In this document: piece by piece, positions 18,882 through 27,376 of the stretch
Position numbering within the stretch: position 1 is the stretch's first letter
Layout: every line of letters begins with the position of its first letter
From: Alphaproteobacteria bacterium
GTDB lineage: Bacteria > Pseudomonadota > Alphaproteobacteria > Rhizobiales > JAJFHC01
Direction of reading: 5' to 3'
Length of the DNA stretch: 64,000 nucleotides
Assembly: GCA_021775805.1 (NCBI GenBank)
Contig: JAJFHD010000096.1
Location: 62,001 to 126,000, forward strand
Made by a program: the position numbers and the translations under genes
The notes under the pieces: generated by a model
Databases searched by the model: none
What the model saw: the letters and a program-made list of their open reading frames with translations, nothing else
What the model was told of the DNA's origin: nothing

Positions 18882-19756
18882 CGCAAGCGCTCCTGGACAT
18901 ATACGCGCTCGACGCCGCCCTGAAGAGCGGCAAGGCGATCCTGCGCAATGTCACGCTAAAAGTCGGGGCCGGCGAAATTCACGGGTTGGTCGGGGAAAGC
19001 GGTGCTGGAAAGACCAGCATTGCCAAGGCGATTCTGGGAATCCTGTCGCCGACCGTCATAGTGACGGGTGGCGTAATCAAGTTTGACGGCGACGATTTGT
19101 TGCGCGCCGACGACGCCAAGATCCGGGGTCTGCTGGGCACCGACATTACGCTCATTCCCCAGGATCCCCTGACTGCCCTCAATCCGTCCCGCCGCATCCG
19201 GGCTCAACTGACAGACGGGCTCGTTCTCAAGCTGGGCCTTTCAAAACCGGCAGCACTCGATCGCGCACGGTCGCTTCTGGACGATGTTCATATCACCGAT
19301 CCTGAGCGCGTTCTTCGCAGTTATCCCCATGAACTGTCGGGCGGCATGCGTCAGCGTGTCCTGATTGCCCAGGCCTTCGCGCCAAAACCCCGGTTGATAA
19401 TCGCCGACGAGCCGACCACCGCCTTGGACGTCACGGTACAAAAACAGATCCTCAGGCTGATCCGCGCACTTCAGCGTGAACACGGCACCTCTGTCGTCTT
19501 TGTCACCCACGACCTCGGAGTGGTCGCCCAGATTTGCGATCGCGTGACTGTTCTCCGCGAAGGCGAGGTCATGGAACAGGCCGATGTGAATGCCCTGTTT
19601 TCCGCTCCGCAGAACGCCTATACCCGTGCATTGCTTGACGCGATCCCGCGCTATGATCGCCCGGGCGAACGGCGGCAACCGATACCGTCACAGACGACAC
19701 TTGCTCTTCTGGAACAAACCCCAAAACCGGACACACCGGAGGTGACGCATGGCTAA
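18878..19756 (+). CDS. ABC transporter ATP-binding protein (DppD/OppD type)
   Basis: The start at 18878 overlaps the permease stop, giving 292 residues; a longer in-frame extension to 18188 lies inside the permease gene and is not real. Walker A is GESGAGKT (about residue 40), the Q-loop is IPQDPLTALNP, the ABC signature is LSGGMRQR, and Walker B is [12 protein letters not shown], followed by a switch His in VTHDLG. The Dpp/Opp C-terminal specificity region is short here and ends at 19756, overlapping the next ATG by 8 bp. Confidence 0.93.
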   Translation: MTQALLDIYALDAALKSGKAILRNVTLKVGAGEIHGLVGESGAGKTSIAKAILGILSPTVIVTGGVIKFDGDDLLRADDAKIRGLLGTDITLIPQDPLTALNPSRRIRAQLTDGLVLKLGLSKPAALDRARSLLDDVHITDPERVLRSYPHELSGGMRQRVLIAQAFAPKPRLIIADEPTTALDVTVQKQILRLIRALQREHGTSVVFVTHDLGVVAQICDRVTVLREGEVMEQADVNALFSAPQNAYTRALLDAIPRYDRPGERRQPIPSQTTLALLEQTPKPDTPEVTHG

Positions 19757-22658
19757 CGCTCTGCTGCTCGCCGAGGACGTCAGGCTTGACCTGCCGGACA
19801 TGAACGCGCCGGTGCTCTTCGGTGTTCGCCCTCTGACCCGAATTCTGCGCGGCGTCGACTTTCAAGTCGCTCGCGGCGAGACCGTCGGCATTGTTGGCGA
19901 GTCAGGCTCGGGAAAAACCTCGCTCGGCCGGTGTCTGGTGCGGTTGCATGAGCCGACCGACGGCATCATCCGTTTTGACGGCAGCGACATCACCCACGTC
20001 ATCGAACCGGTGCTGCGGCCGATCCGGCGGCGCATGCAGATGATTTTTCAGGACCCGCAATCCTCACTCAATCCGCGAAACAAGATCGGCACGATCCTGG
20101 CCCGGCCGCTGAAATTCTATGGCATCGTGCGGCGCCGGGAACATATCATTCAGAGGGTTGCCCGGCTGCTCGGGCAGGTCGGGCTGGCGCCCGAGTTTGC
20201 CGACCGTTACCCCCACGAACTGTCCGGCGGCCAACGCCAGCGGGTCGGCATTGCCCGCGCAATTGCCCTGGAACCTGAATTTGTCGTCGCCGACGAAATA
20301 GTCTCAGGGCTTGATGTTTCAACCCAGGCTCAGATCCTCGACCTGCTTTATGATCTCAATCACAAGCTCGGACTGGCCATGGCCTTCATCAGTCATGATC
20401 TCTCCGTGATCCGGCACATCTGTGACCGGGTCTACGTCATGCGCGACGGTGAAGTGGTGGAAGCAGGCGCGTGTGACGCGCTTTTTGAAGCACCGAAATC
20501 GCAGTACACCCGCGACCTGATCGACGCCATACCCCTGCCCGACCCGGACCCCGGCTGGCTCGACCGCCAGCCCTCAGATGCGGCGATTGAAGACCAACGG
20601 ACGGAGGCCAATGCTGTCCGCAAACCTGAAACGCCAACCAAGACAAATAATGAGGAGAAAACAAAAATGTCCATATCTGGAGCCATAGCCCTGGTAACCG
20701 GTGCAAACCGCGGGGTCGGCAAGTGCTTCGTCGAAGAACTTGCCCGCAAAGGCGCAAAGAAGATCTACGCCGCGTCACGGAATGTCGACAACCTGACGTT
20801 CACCAGTTTTATTGGTGAAACCGAGATCGTGCCGCTCGAGCTCGACGTCACCAAGGAGGACCAGGTCTCTGCTGCCAGGCGGAGAGCGGGCGACGTGACG
20901 CTGCTGGTCAACAATGCTGGCGTCAATCATATGGGCCGTCTCATGGACGCGTCCGACACCGAGGCCGCCCGCACCGAAATGGACACCAACTACTTTGGGC
21001 TGTTGTCCATGTGCCGGGCCTTCGGACCTGTCATCGCCGCCAACGGCGGCGGCAACATTGTCAACATGCTGTCCATCCTGGGCCGCGTCAACCTGCCCGC
21101 CATGGGATCGCTGTCGGCCTCGAAGGCGGCAGCCTATAACGCCACCCAGGGCATTCGCGCGGAACTCATGAACAAGGGCGTTCATGTCCTGGCGGTTCTG
21201 CCCGGCGCCATCGACACCGACATGAGCAAGGATTTCCCAGGCGACAAGATGCCCCCAGGCGAAGTCACCAAGGCTGCCTTGGATGCTCTTGAAACAAAGG
21301 AGTGGGAAATCTATCCAGGCGACATGGCCAATGGCCTGCAGGAGGCCCTTTCGCTCGACCCGCTTGGCGTTCAGCAACAGATGGTCGAGTCTCTGGAGAC
21401 CGAGGAGGCTCTGTCAGGCAAGGGCGAGATGATGACCGTGACGGCCGCCGACGGCGGGACCTTTCAGGCTTACATCGCAAAGCCCGAGACCGGCTCCGGT
21501 CCTGGCCTCGTTCTGCTCCAGGAGATCTTCGGCATCAACGACTACATGCAGTCGATGGCCGACTACTTTGCCGAGGAAGGCTATGTGGCGATCGTGCCCG
21601 ATCTTTTCTGGCGCATGGAACCCGGTGTAAACCTGGGATACGAAGAAGAGGACATGCAGAAGGCGTTCGGCTTCTATCAGAATTTTGACGTCGATCAGGC
21701 CATCAAGGACGTACAGGACACCATCAACACGGCCCGTGGCCTCGATGAGGTCAAGGGCAAGGTCGGTGCCATCGGCTATTGCCTGGGCGGTCTGCTTGCC
21801 TACCTGACGGCCGCCCGGACCGACGTCGATGTGTCGGTCGGATATTATGCCGTCGGCGTTGAAAAATATCTCGATGAAGCGGACCGGATCAAATGCCCGC
21901 TTACACTGCATTTTGCCGAGGAGGACAAATTCTGTCCCGCCGATGCCCGCGAGTCCATCATCAAGGCACTGGAAGGCCAGCCTGACACCGCATTGTTCAC
22001 CTACGCCGGCCAGGATCATGCCTTCGCCACACCGGGCCGCGATCACTATGACAAACCGTCGACCATGATGGCCTATTCCCGAACCTTGGCGACCCTGCGC
22101 AAGGTACTGGGTCCGATCTACAATCTCGAGCAATTGTGGGACATGCACTGCTATCACGAGTTTGCCACCCGCAATGTCGACGACACCATGGCGACCATGG
22201 TGGACGAACCCTACGTCAACCACATCCCAACCATGACCGGCGGGGTTGGCCACGATCACCTGAAGCGGTTCTACAAGTACCACTTCGTCGATTCCAATCC
22301 TGACGATACCAAGCTGATCCCGATCTCTCGCACGATCGGCGCCGACCGTCTGGTTGACGAGATGATCTTCTGCTTCACCCATTCACGGGAAATCGACTGG
22401 ATGCTGCCAGGAATTGCCCCGACCGGAAAGTATGTCGAGGTGCCGCTTGTGGCGATCGTCAACTTCCGCGGCGACAAGCTCTATCACGAACACATCTACT
22501 GGGATCAGTCATCGGTTCTGGTGCAGATCGGCAAGCTCGATCCCGAAGGGCTGCCCGTGGCCGGATCCGCGACCGCCAAGAAGCTGATTGACGAGACCCG
22601 CCCGTCAAACGAGCTCATGGCCGGTCTCTGGGAAAAGAGCGAAGGCAAACCGATATAG
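19749..22658 (+). CDS. Four-part fusion frame: ABC ATPase (DppF type), SDR, dienelactone hydrolase, NTF2-like
   Basis: One uninterrupted 969-codon frame, started behind GGAGG. Residues 1-290 are a complete DppF/OppF ATPase (GESGSGKTS, LSGGQRQR, VVADEIVSGLD). Residues 307-550 are a short-chain dehydrogenase domain (TGANRGVG, NNAG) in which the catalytic Tyr position is Leu (SLSASK). Residues about 560-785 are a dienelactone hydrolase domain with the Cys nucleophile in GYCLGG (about 678) and His in GQDHAF. Residues about 790-960 resemble an NTF2/SnoaL-like fold. A strong internal start exists at 20667 (AGGAG nine bases upstream), so a separate 663-residue SDR-DLH-NTF2 protein may be made as well or instead. 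No comparable ABC fusion is known to me. Confidence 0.8.
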   Translation: MANALLLAEDVRLDLPDMNAPVLFGVRPLTRILRGVDFQVARGETVGIVGESGSGKTSLGRCLVRLHEPTDGIIRFDGSDITHVIEPVLRPIRRRMQMIFQDPQSSLNPRNKIGTILARPLKFYGIVRRREHIIQRVARLLGQVGLAPEFADRYPHELSGGQRQRVGIARAIALEPEFVVADEIVSGLDVSTQAQILDLLYDLNHKLGLAMAFISHDLSVIRHICDRVYVMRDGEVVEAGACDALFEAPKSQYTRDLIDAIPLPDPDPGWLDRQPSDAAIEDQRTEANAVRKPETPTKTNNEEKTKMSISGAIALVTGANRGVGKCFVEELARKGAKKIYAASRNVDNLTFTSFIGETEIVPLELDVTKEDQVSAARRRAGDVTLLVNNAGVNHMGRLMDASDTEAARTEMDTNYFGLLSMCRAFGPVIAANGGGNIVNMLSILGRVNLPAMGSLSASKAAAYNATQGIRAELMNKGVHVLAVLPGAIDTDMSKDFPGDKMPPGEVTKAALDALETKEWEIYPGDMANGLQEALSLDPLGVQQQMVESLETEEALSGKGEMMTVTAADGGTFQAYIAKPETGSGPGLVLLQEIFGINDYMQSMADYFAEEGYVAIVPDLFWRMEPGVNLGYEEEDMQKAFGFYQNFDVDQAIKDVQDTINTARGLDEVKGKVGAIGYCLGGLLAYLTAARTDVDVSVGYYAVGVEKYLDEADRIKCPLTLHFAEEDKFCPADARESIIKALEGQPDTALFTYAGQDHAFATPGRDHYDKPSTMMAYSRTLATLRKVLGPIYNLEQLWDMHCYHEFATRNVDDTMATMVDEPYVNHIPTMTGGVGHDHLKRFYKYHFVDSNPDDTKLIPISRTIGADRLVDEMIFCFTHSREIDWMLPGIAPTGKYVEVPLVAIVNFRGDKLYHEHIYWDQSSVLVQIGKLDPEGLPVAGSATAKKLIDETRPSNELMAGLWEKSEGKPI
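20652..20669 (+). promoter_or_regulatory. Internal ribosome binding site and ATG within the fusion frame
   Basis: GAGGAG at 20652-20657 precedes an in-frame ATG at 20667-20669. It lies exactly at the junction of the ABC ATPase tail and the SDR domain. Out-of-frame TAA and TGA codons at 20648-20653 directly abut it, looking like a normal gene end followed by a normal Shine-Dalgarno. This suggests the two genes were recently separate or are still expressed separately. Confidence 0.7.
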
Positions 22659-22683
22659 GAAATTGGGGTAAGAATCCAAAAAA

Positions 22684-22711
22684 TTGCCCGGCACGATTAA
22701 GTGCCGGGCAA
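22684..22711 (-). terminator. Rho-independent terminator of the minus-strand small secreted protein
   Basis: A perfect 11-bp inverted repeat, TTGCCCGGCAC-GATTAA-GTGCCGGGCAA, is followed on the minus strand by six T residues (AAAAAA at 22678-22683 on the plus strand). It lies just beyond the stop at 22734. It may also attenuate readthrough of the plus-strand ABC operon, although no U-tract follows on that strand. Confidence 0.85.
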
Positions 22712-22733
22712 CCGGATCCACTGTTACTCACAC

Positions 22734-23108
22734 TCAGTAGCGGATCCTGTGACGTCTGATGATGTGTCCGTTATAGGCATCGACCCTCAGCTTGAAGAGG
22801 CGGCCGCGCTTGAAACATCTGGCCTTGTAGCTCTCGTGGCGCAGACGAAGGTTGTGACACCGGCGAAAGCCACGGTGGCGAAGTTTGCGCCGGACCTTCC
22901 AGCGCGGCAGGATGTAATGGGTCCGACGATGGGCACGCTTGTGACGGTAATTCGATCCGGAATTGTAATGGGGAACCGGAACCGGTTGACCGTAGTAACC
23001 GCCAAATCCAAGATGGATGTCCACATTGGTCTTGGCTTGGGCACCGGTTGCAGCACCGGCGACAAGAGCGGTTGCGATTGCGGCAGCAGCGATAATGGCC
23101 TTTTTCAT
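22734..23108 (-). CDS. Small basic secreted protein
   Basis: The ATG at 23108 follows a textbook AGGAG and gives 124 residues. A Sec signal peptide (MKKAIIAAAAIATALVAGAA, Ala-x-Ala cleavage near residue 27) leads to a mature part extremely rich in Arg, His, Lys and Tyr, with two Cys in HNLRLRHESYKARC-type context. It ends in a VDAYNGHIIRRHRIRY motif similar to small periplasmic PepSY-like proteins. Function is unknown; binding to nucleic acid, anionic surface or metal is only suggested by composition. It is monocistronic with its own terminator. Confidence 0.8.
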   Translation of the reverse strand: MKKAIIAAAAIATALVAGAATGAQAKTNVDIHLGFGGYYGQPVPVPHYNSGSNYRHKRAHRRTHYILPRWKVRRKLRHRGFRRCHNLRLRHESYKARCFKRGRLFKLRVDAYNGHIIRRHRIRY

Positions 23109-23321
23109 GGTATGTCTCCTTGGCAGTCGGGTTGCACTGGGTTGGTGGTCGTTGTTCAAGATGGCCACACAATGCCCCTTGCCGCCTGAGCGCTACCTGA
23201 AGAGGGTGTTAATCTGGCGTTCATGTGACTGCCCCGCTTCAACATTGCCCGATCCGGGCCGCGGAATTACAATGCCAGCGCCGCCCTTCACGCGCCGGTT
23301 TTTGAGGATTTTCCACCCATT

Positions 23322-24956
23322 ATGACCACAAGTGACCTGAAGCTCCTGCCTGACGGAAAGGCTTACGATGATCTGTGGCGTAACTTTACTTGGGAGATTC
23401 CGGAACGTTTTAACATTGCGACCGCAGTTTGCGACAAGTGGTCAGGTGAACCGGACAAACTGGCGCTGATCTACAAGACACTTGAGGGAGACGTCGAAAA
23501 TTTCACCTATGGCGACCTGATCGCACACTCCAACCGAGCCGCAAACATGTTACGAGCAGCGGGCGTCAATCGCGGTGACCGGATTGCCCTGCTGTTGCCC
23601 CAGCGTCCGGAAACCGCCATTTGCCACCTGGCCTTGTACAAGCTTGGGGCCATTGCCGTGCCCATGGCGATGTTGTTCGGCGTCGACGCACTCCACTACC
23701 GGCTTGCCGACAGCGGAGCACGCTTCGTGATCACGACGCACGCCGGCGTTGAGAAACTGTCGTCCATGTCCGAGCGCCCTGCAACGCTTGAAGCCATCTA
23801 CACCGTCGACGGCGACCTCAGCGGCGCAACTAACTTCGCCGCGTCGTTGGAGCGTCAGTCCACCCATTTCGATCCGGTCGACACCGGCCCCGACGACCCG
23901 GCCCTGATGGTTTACACATCCGGCACGACCGGGCCGCCCAAGGGCGCCCTGCACGGTCACCGGGTTCTGATCGGACACCTCCCCTGCACCGAGTTCGTGC
24001 ACGAGGGTTTCCCCAAGCCGAACGACATCCTGTGGACGCCGGCAGACTGGGCCTGGGCCGGCGGGCTTTTGAATGTCCTGCTGCCCGGCCTCTACTATGG
24101 CGTTCCGGTGCTTGCTCACAAATTCGAAAAATTCGACCCTGAAGCAGCCTTTGCCCTGATGGAAGAGTTCAAGGTCCGCAATACGTTTATCCCTGCCACC
24201 GCGCTCAAGATGCTGCGGACAGTGCCCAACCCCTCCAAAAGGTACGATCTGCGGCTACGCACGATCGGCAGCGGCGGCGAAGCGCTGGGCCGCAAACTTG
24301 TCGACTGGGGCCGGCAGGAACTGGGGATCACGATCAACGAGTTTTACGGGCAGACCGAATGCAACCTTGTTCTGGGCTCAAGCACGGGCCAAGGCGTTTC
24401 CCGCTCCGGCGCCATCGGCAAACCGATCCCCGGCCACGACGTGGCGATTGTCGATCGCGACGGAGACGTATTGCCTCCTGGCGCCCAGGGCACCGTCGCC
24501 GTCAGACGGCCGGACCCCGTGATGTTTCTTGAATACTGGGGGAACCCCGAAGCCACGAAAGACAAATATGTCGGCGACTGGCTGTTGACCGGAGATCAGG
24601 GATATGTCGACGATGACGGCTACTTCCATTTCGTCGGGCGCGACGACGACGTCATCACCAGTGCCGGTTACAGGATCGGTCCGGGCGAAATCGAAGACTG
24701 CCTGATCGGCCATCCCGCTGTCGCCCTGGCGGCCGCCGTCGGCAAACCGGACCCTGAGCGAACCGAAATCGTCAAGGCGTTCCTGGTATTGAACGATGGA
24801 TTCGAAGCGTCAGACGATCTGGCACAGGAAATTCAGACCTGGGTCAGGCAGCGCCTGTCCGCCCACGAATACCCCCGCGAGATCGCCTTTGAAGACTCCT
24901 TGCCGCTGACCACCACCGGCAAGGTCATCCGGCGGATCCTGCGCGATCGTGGATAG
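23322..24956 (+). CDS. AMP-forming acyl-CoA synthetase (ACSM-like)
   Basis: This 544-residue adenylate-forming enzyme has the P-loop-like VYTSGTTGPPKG (about residues 199-210), NEFYGQTECN (about 338-347), LLTGDQGYVDDDGYFHFVGRDDD split around residue 425, the hinge region, and the C-terminal catalytic Lys motif TTGKVIRR. The overall sequence resembles medium-chain or acetyl-CoA synthetases. It would activate a carboxylic acid to its CoA thioester. Its 3' end overlaps the convergent MFS gene by 32 bp. Confidence 0.9.
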   Translation: MTTSDLKLLPDGKAYDDLWRNFTWEIPERFNIATAVCDKWSGEPDKLALIYKTLEGDVENFTYGDLIAHSNRAANMLRAAGVNRGDRIALLLPQRPETAICHLALYKLGAIAVPMAMLFGVDALHYRLADSGARFVITTHAGVEKLSSMSERPATLEAIYTVDGDLSGATNFAASLERQSTHFDPVDTGPDDPALMVYTSGTTGPPKGALHGHRVLIGHLPCTEFVHEGFPKPNDILWTPADWAWAGGLLNVLLPGLYYGVPVLAHKFEKFDPEAAFALMEEFKVRNTFIPATALKMLRTVPNPSKRYDLRLRTIGSGGEALGRKLVDWGRQELGITINEFYGQTECNLVLGSSTGQGVSRSGAIGKPIPGHDVAIVDRDGDVLPPGAQGTVAVRRPDPVMFLEYWGNPEATKDKYVGDWLLTGDQGYVDDDGYFHFVGRDDDVITSAGYRIGPGEIEDCLIGHPAVALAAAVGKPDPERTEIVKAFLVLNDGFEASDDLAQEIQTWVRQRLSAHEYPREIAFEDSLPLTTTGKVIRRILRDRG

Positions 24957-26202
24957 CTGCCCTGCCGTTGCGCAGTTCCTTCCACGTCCAGCCCAGTATC
25001 GCGAGAGGTATCGTGCCCTCGATGGCGATGATCCAGAGCGCGTTCGAGGCGCCGAACAACTCAGCGGTGATCCCCACATTGCTGAAGCCGATCAGCCCTG
25101 TGCCGATGCTGATGGTCAGCAGCCCGAGAAAACGACCGCGCATTTCAACCGGAGATGTGGTGTAGACGAGTGTTCCCTGCATCGATGCAAAACACGCGAT
25201 AAAGAGCCCGGCTGCGATCATGCCGACGGCCATGCCTGTGACACCGGGCACCATACCAATAAAGAACACTGCCCCCAGGTGGGCGAAGCAGCCGAAAAAG
25301 TAGAATGCCCGATACCGTTCCGGACGGACCGAACGTGCAATAACAAGAGCACCGACGACCGCGAACGCACCCTCCAGGGACGTCACCGCACCGATCCAGC
25401 CGTCCGACAAGGCCAGGTCTTCCCGGCCGATCACCGGAATCATGGCCAGGAACGGAAACCCCCAGATGTTGAAGATGACCGTAACGCCCATGATCCGCAG
25501 AAGATCGCCGTCGCCCCAGGCATGCTGCAAGGCGGTCATGGCGCCTCTAAGTGGTCTCAACAGGCGGGAACCGGTGACATGTTCGCTTGTTGACGCGTAA
25601 GCAGTGCCGAATGTCAGCCACAAAGATATCAGATAAAGTACGGCGCCCAGCAGAAACACCCCACTAATGCTGATTGACTGATAGATCAGGCCGCCGAGCA
25701 ACGGACCGATCATCCGGGTTCCATTGCTGGTCACGTTGTCCAGGGACATCGCTTCGGCAACCCGGTCGGATGCCACGAGATCGCCGATCATTCGGCGCCT
25801 CAACGGCAGATCACAGGCCCAGAAAACGCCCGAGAGAAAGGCTGCCACCGCGATATGCCAGTAAGCCGGCTGTCCCCAGACAAAAAGTGCAAAAAGCCCG
25901 GCATTGACCGCTATGATGAGACCAAGCGCGATGCACATCAACCGCTTGGCGTCGAGCATGTCGCCAAGGGCGCCAATGAAAATGCCGAACAGCGCAAGCG
26001 GCAAAAAACGCAAAAGAGCAAGAAGGCCGACAAACACCGGCGACCCGGTGGCATCGATGGCATAAAGGCCGAACGCCAGCAACTCCAGCCAGCGCACGAT
26101 TCCCGTCAGGCCACCGACAAGCCACACCCGCAGGTAGGCGCCATCGCGAAACAGAGATGTTCTGACAACGTTGTTCGCGTCCACCTTGGATCGGCACCGC
26201 AT
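24925..26202 (-). CDS. MFS transporter (EntS/MFS_3-like)
   Basis: This 425-residue polytopic protein has about 12 transmembrane helices. Segments such as LALLRFLPLALFGIFIGALGDMLDAKRL (the loop 2-3 motif, about residues 40-70) fit the MFS_3 branch that includes enterobactin exporters. The N-terminus is a short soluble lead. The substrate is unknown. It is convergent with, and overlaps, the acyl-CoA synthetase gene. Confidence 0.87.
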   Translation of the reverse strand: MRCRSKVDANNVVRTSLFRDGAYLRVWLVGGLTGIVRWLELLAFGLYAIDATGSPVFVGLLALLRFLPLALFGIFIGALGDMLDAKRLMCIALGLIIAVNAGLFALFVWGQPAYWHIAVAAFLSGVFWACDLPLRRRMIGDLVASDRVAEAMSLDNVTSNGTRMIGPLLGGLIYQSISISGVFLLGAVLYLISLWLTFGTAYASTSEHVTGSRLLRPLRGAMTALQHAWGDGDLLRIMGVTVIFNIWGFPFLAMIPVIGREDLALSDGWIGAVTSLEGAFAVVGALVIARSVRPERYRAFYFFGCFAHLGAVFFIGMVPGVTGMAVGMIAAGLFIACFASMQGTLVYTTSPVEMRGRFLGLLTISIGTGLIGFSNVGITAELFGASNALWIIAIEGTIPLAILGWTWKELRNGRAAIHDRAGSAG

Positions 26203-26314
26203 TCTTGAGAAAACCCGCTATAACTCACCAAGCCATAGCAGCATTCACCGGTCCTGACCAACCCGTTGGCAGGCTTCAGAACAATCTGGTGCAGTCACTT
26301 GAACCGGACGGGAA

Positions 26315-27145
26315 TTACAGTTTGCACTTGCCTTTGGCACAAAGCTTGAACGACTCGATCGTTCCCGGGCCGCAAACGCCATCCACCTTGCCGGCATAGA
26401 TGTTCCTGTCGCTCAGGTTGGATTGCCAGGCCACGATTTTCTTTTTGGAGGCGAGCTTGCAGGCTTCTTTCCATTCTGCAATCGCGGTTTCCTCTTCTCC
26501 GACAAGAAAGAAACCCATGCCCAGTGATGCCCGGATGTCAGGATTTTTCTGTCTCAGATCCGCGGCCCGCAGCCAGAATGAAAGAGCCGTTTCCATGTCA
26601 CCGGACGATGCCAGATTATACCCCCGTGAATGAAAGATCCGAGCAGCGGCGCCCGGTTTGGTCTCGGAATATCGTTCAACCAGGTCATAGAGGCGTTCGG
26701 TTTGCTCCGACTCTTCGAACATCGACAGCAGAACCCGAAAGGCCTCGTCATGTTTCGGATCGAGTCTGAGTGCTGTTTCGAATTCACGGATCGCGCGCTC
26801 GAATTGCCGCGCACTCTTGAAGATCATGCCACGATTGAAGTAGGCCGGCGCATATTTGGGATAAAGCGTCGTCGCCCGGTCGAAATCCTTGATCGCCCGA
26901 TCCGGCAAGCCCAGTTCTTCATAGGCGTTGCCGCGGATATTGTGAGCCTTGGCCAGATTGACGACGCTGATTTGCTGTCCGACCTCGCGACTGGAGTTGA
27001 TGACCCTTGTGCAACCCCGGATAGCCGCCTTGCCCGTGCCGTGTTCACAGGCTTCCAGATCATCGCCAGCTGCGTGCGACACGCCACCGCCGAACAGGAA
27101 CCCTGCCAAGGCAAATAGGACGACAAAGAACCTGCGCTCTCTCAT
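26315..27145 (-). CDS. Exported TPR-repeat protein with peptidoglycan-binding-like tail
   Basis: The preferred start at 27145 gives 276 residues with a signal peptide (MRERRFFVVLFALAGFLFGG, cleavage near SHA). An alternative ATG at 27181 adds 12 residues before it, and neither has a strong Shine-Dalgarno. Residues about 55-210 are tetratricopeptide repeats (AYEELGLPDRAIKDFDRA, APAYFNRGMIFKSARQFERA). The C-terminal IYAGKVDGVCGPGTIESF resembles the DGxxGPxT core of PG_binding_1. It is likely periplasmic. It may bind cell wall or a protein partner. Confidence 0.8.
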   Translation of the reverse strand: MRERRFFVVLFALAGFLFGGGVSHAAGDDLEACEHGTGKAAIRGCTRVINSSREVGQQISVVNLAKAHNIRGNAYEELGLPDRAIKDFDRATTLYPKYAPAYFNRGMIFKSARQFERAIREFETALRLDPKHDEAFRVLLSMFEESEQTERLYDLVERYSETKPGAAARIFHSRGYNLASSGDMETALSFWLRAADLRQKNPDIRASLGMGFFLVGEEETAIAEWKEACKLASKKKIVAWQSNLSDRNIYAGKVDGVCGPGTIESFKLCAKGKCKL

Positions 27146-27376
27146 TTTGCAGCAATCGATTTGTTGAGTTGGCAACGTCATAAACCACTGAGGGCATTGA
27201 GTAAACACCAAGATTGTCGCAGTGGAAAAGATTCTTGCGGTTTTGCGCCTTATGGCTGAAGCTTTCAGGCCCTGCACACGAACAATGCATCCCACCGGAG
27301 CCATTCTGCCCCGGAAATCCGTCTCAGAAACCGCAGAAATCCTGCCGCTTATAGGACAATCCTACACAAATCAGAG

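Noticed and set aside
18188..19756. 522-codon frame extending the first importer's ATPase upstream
   Set aside because: The extra part lies in another register of the permease gene; the ATG at 18878 overlapping the permease stop is the natural start.
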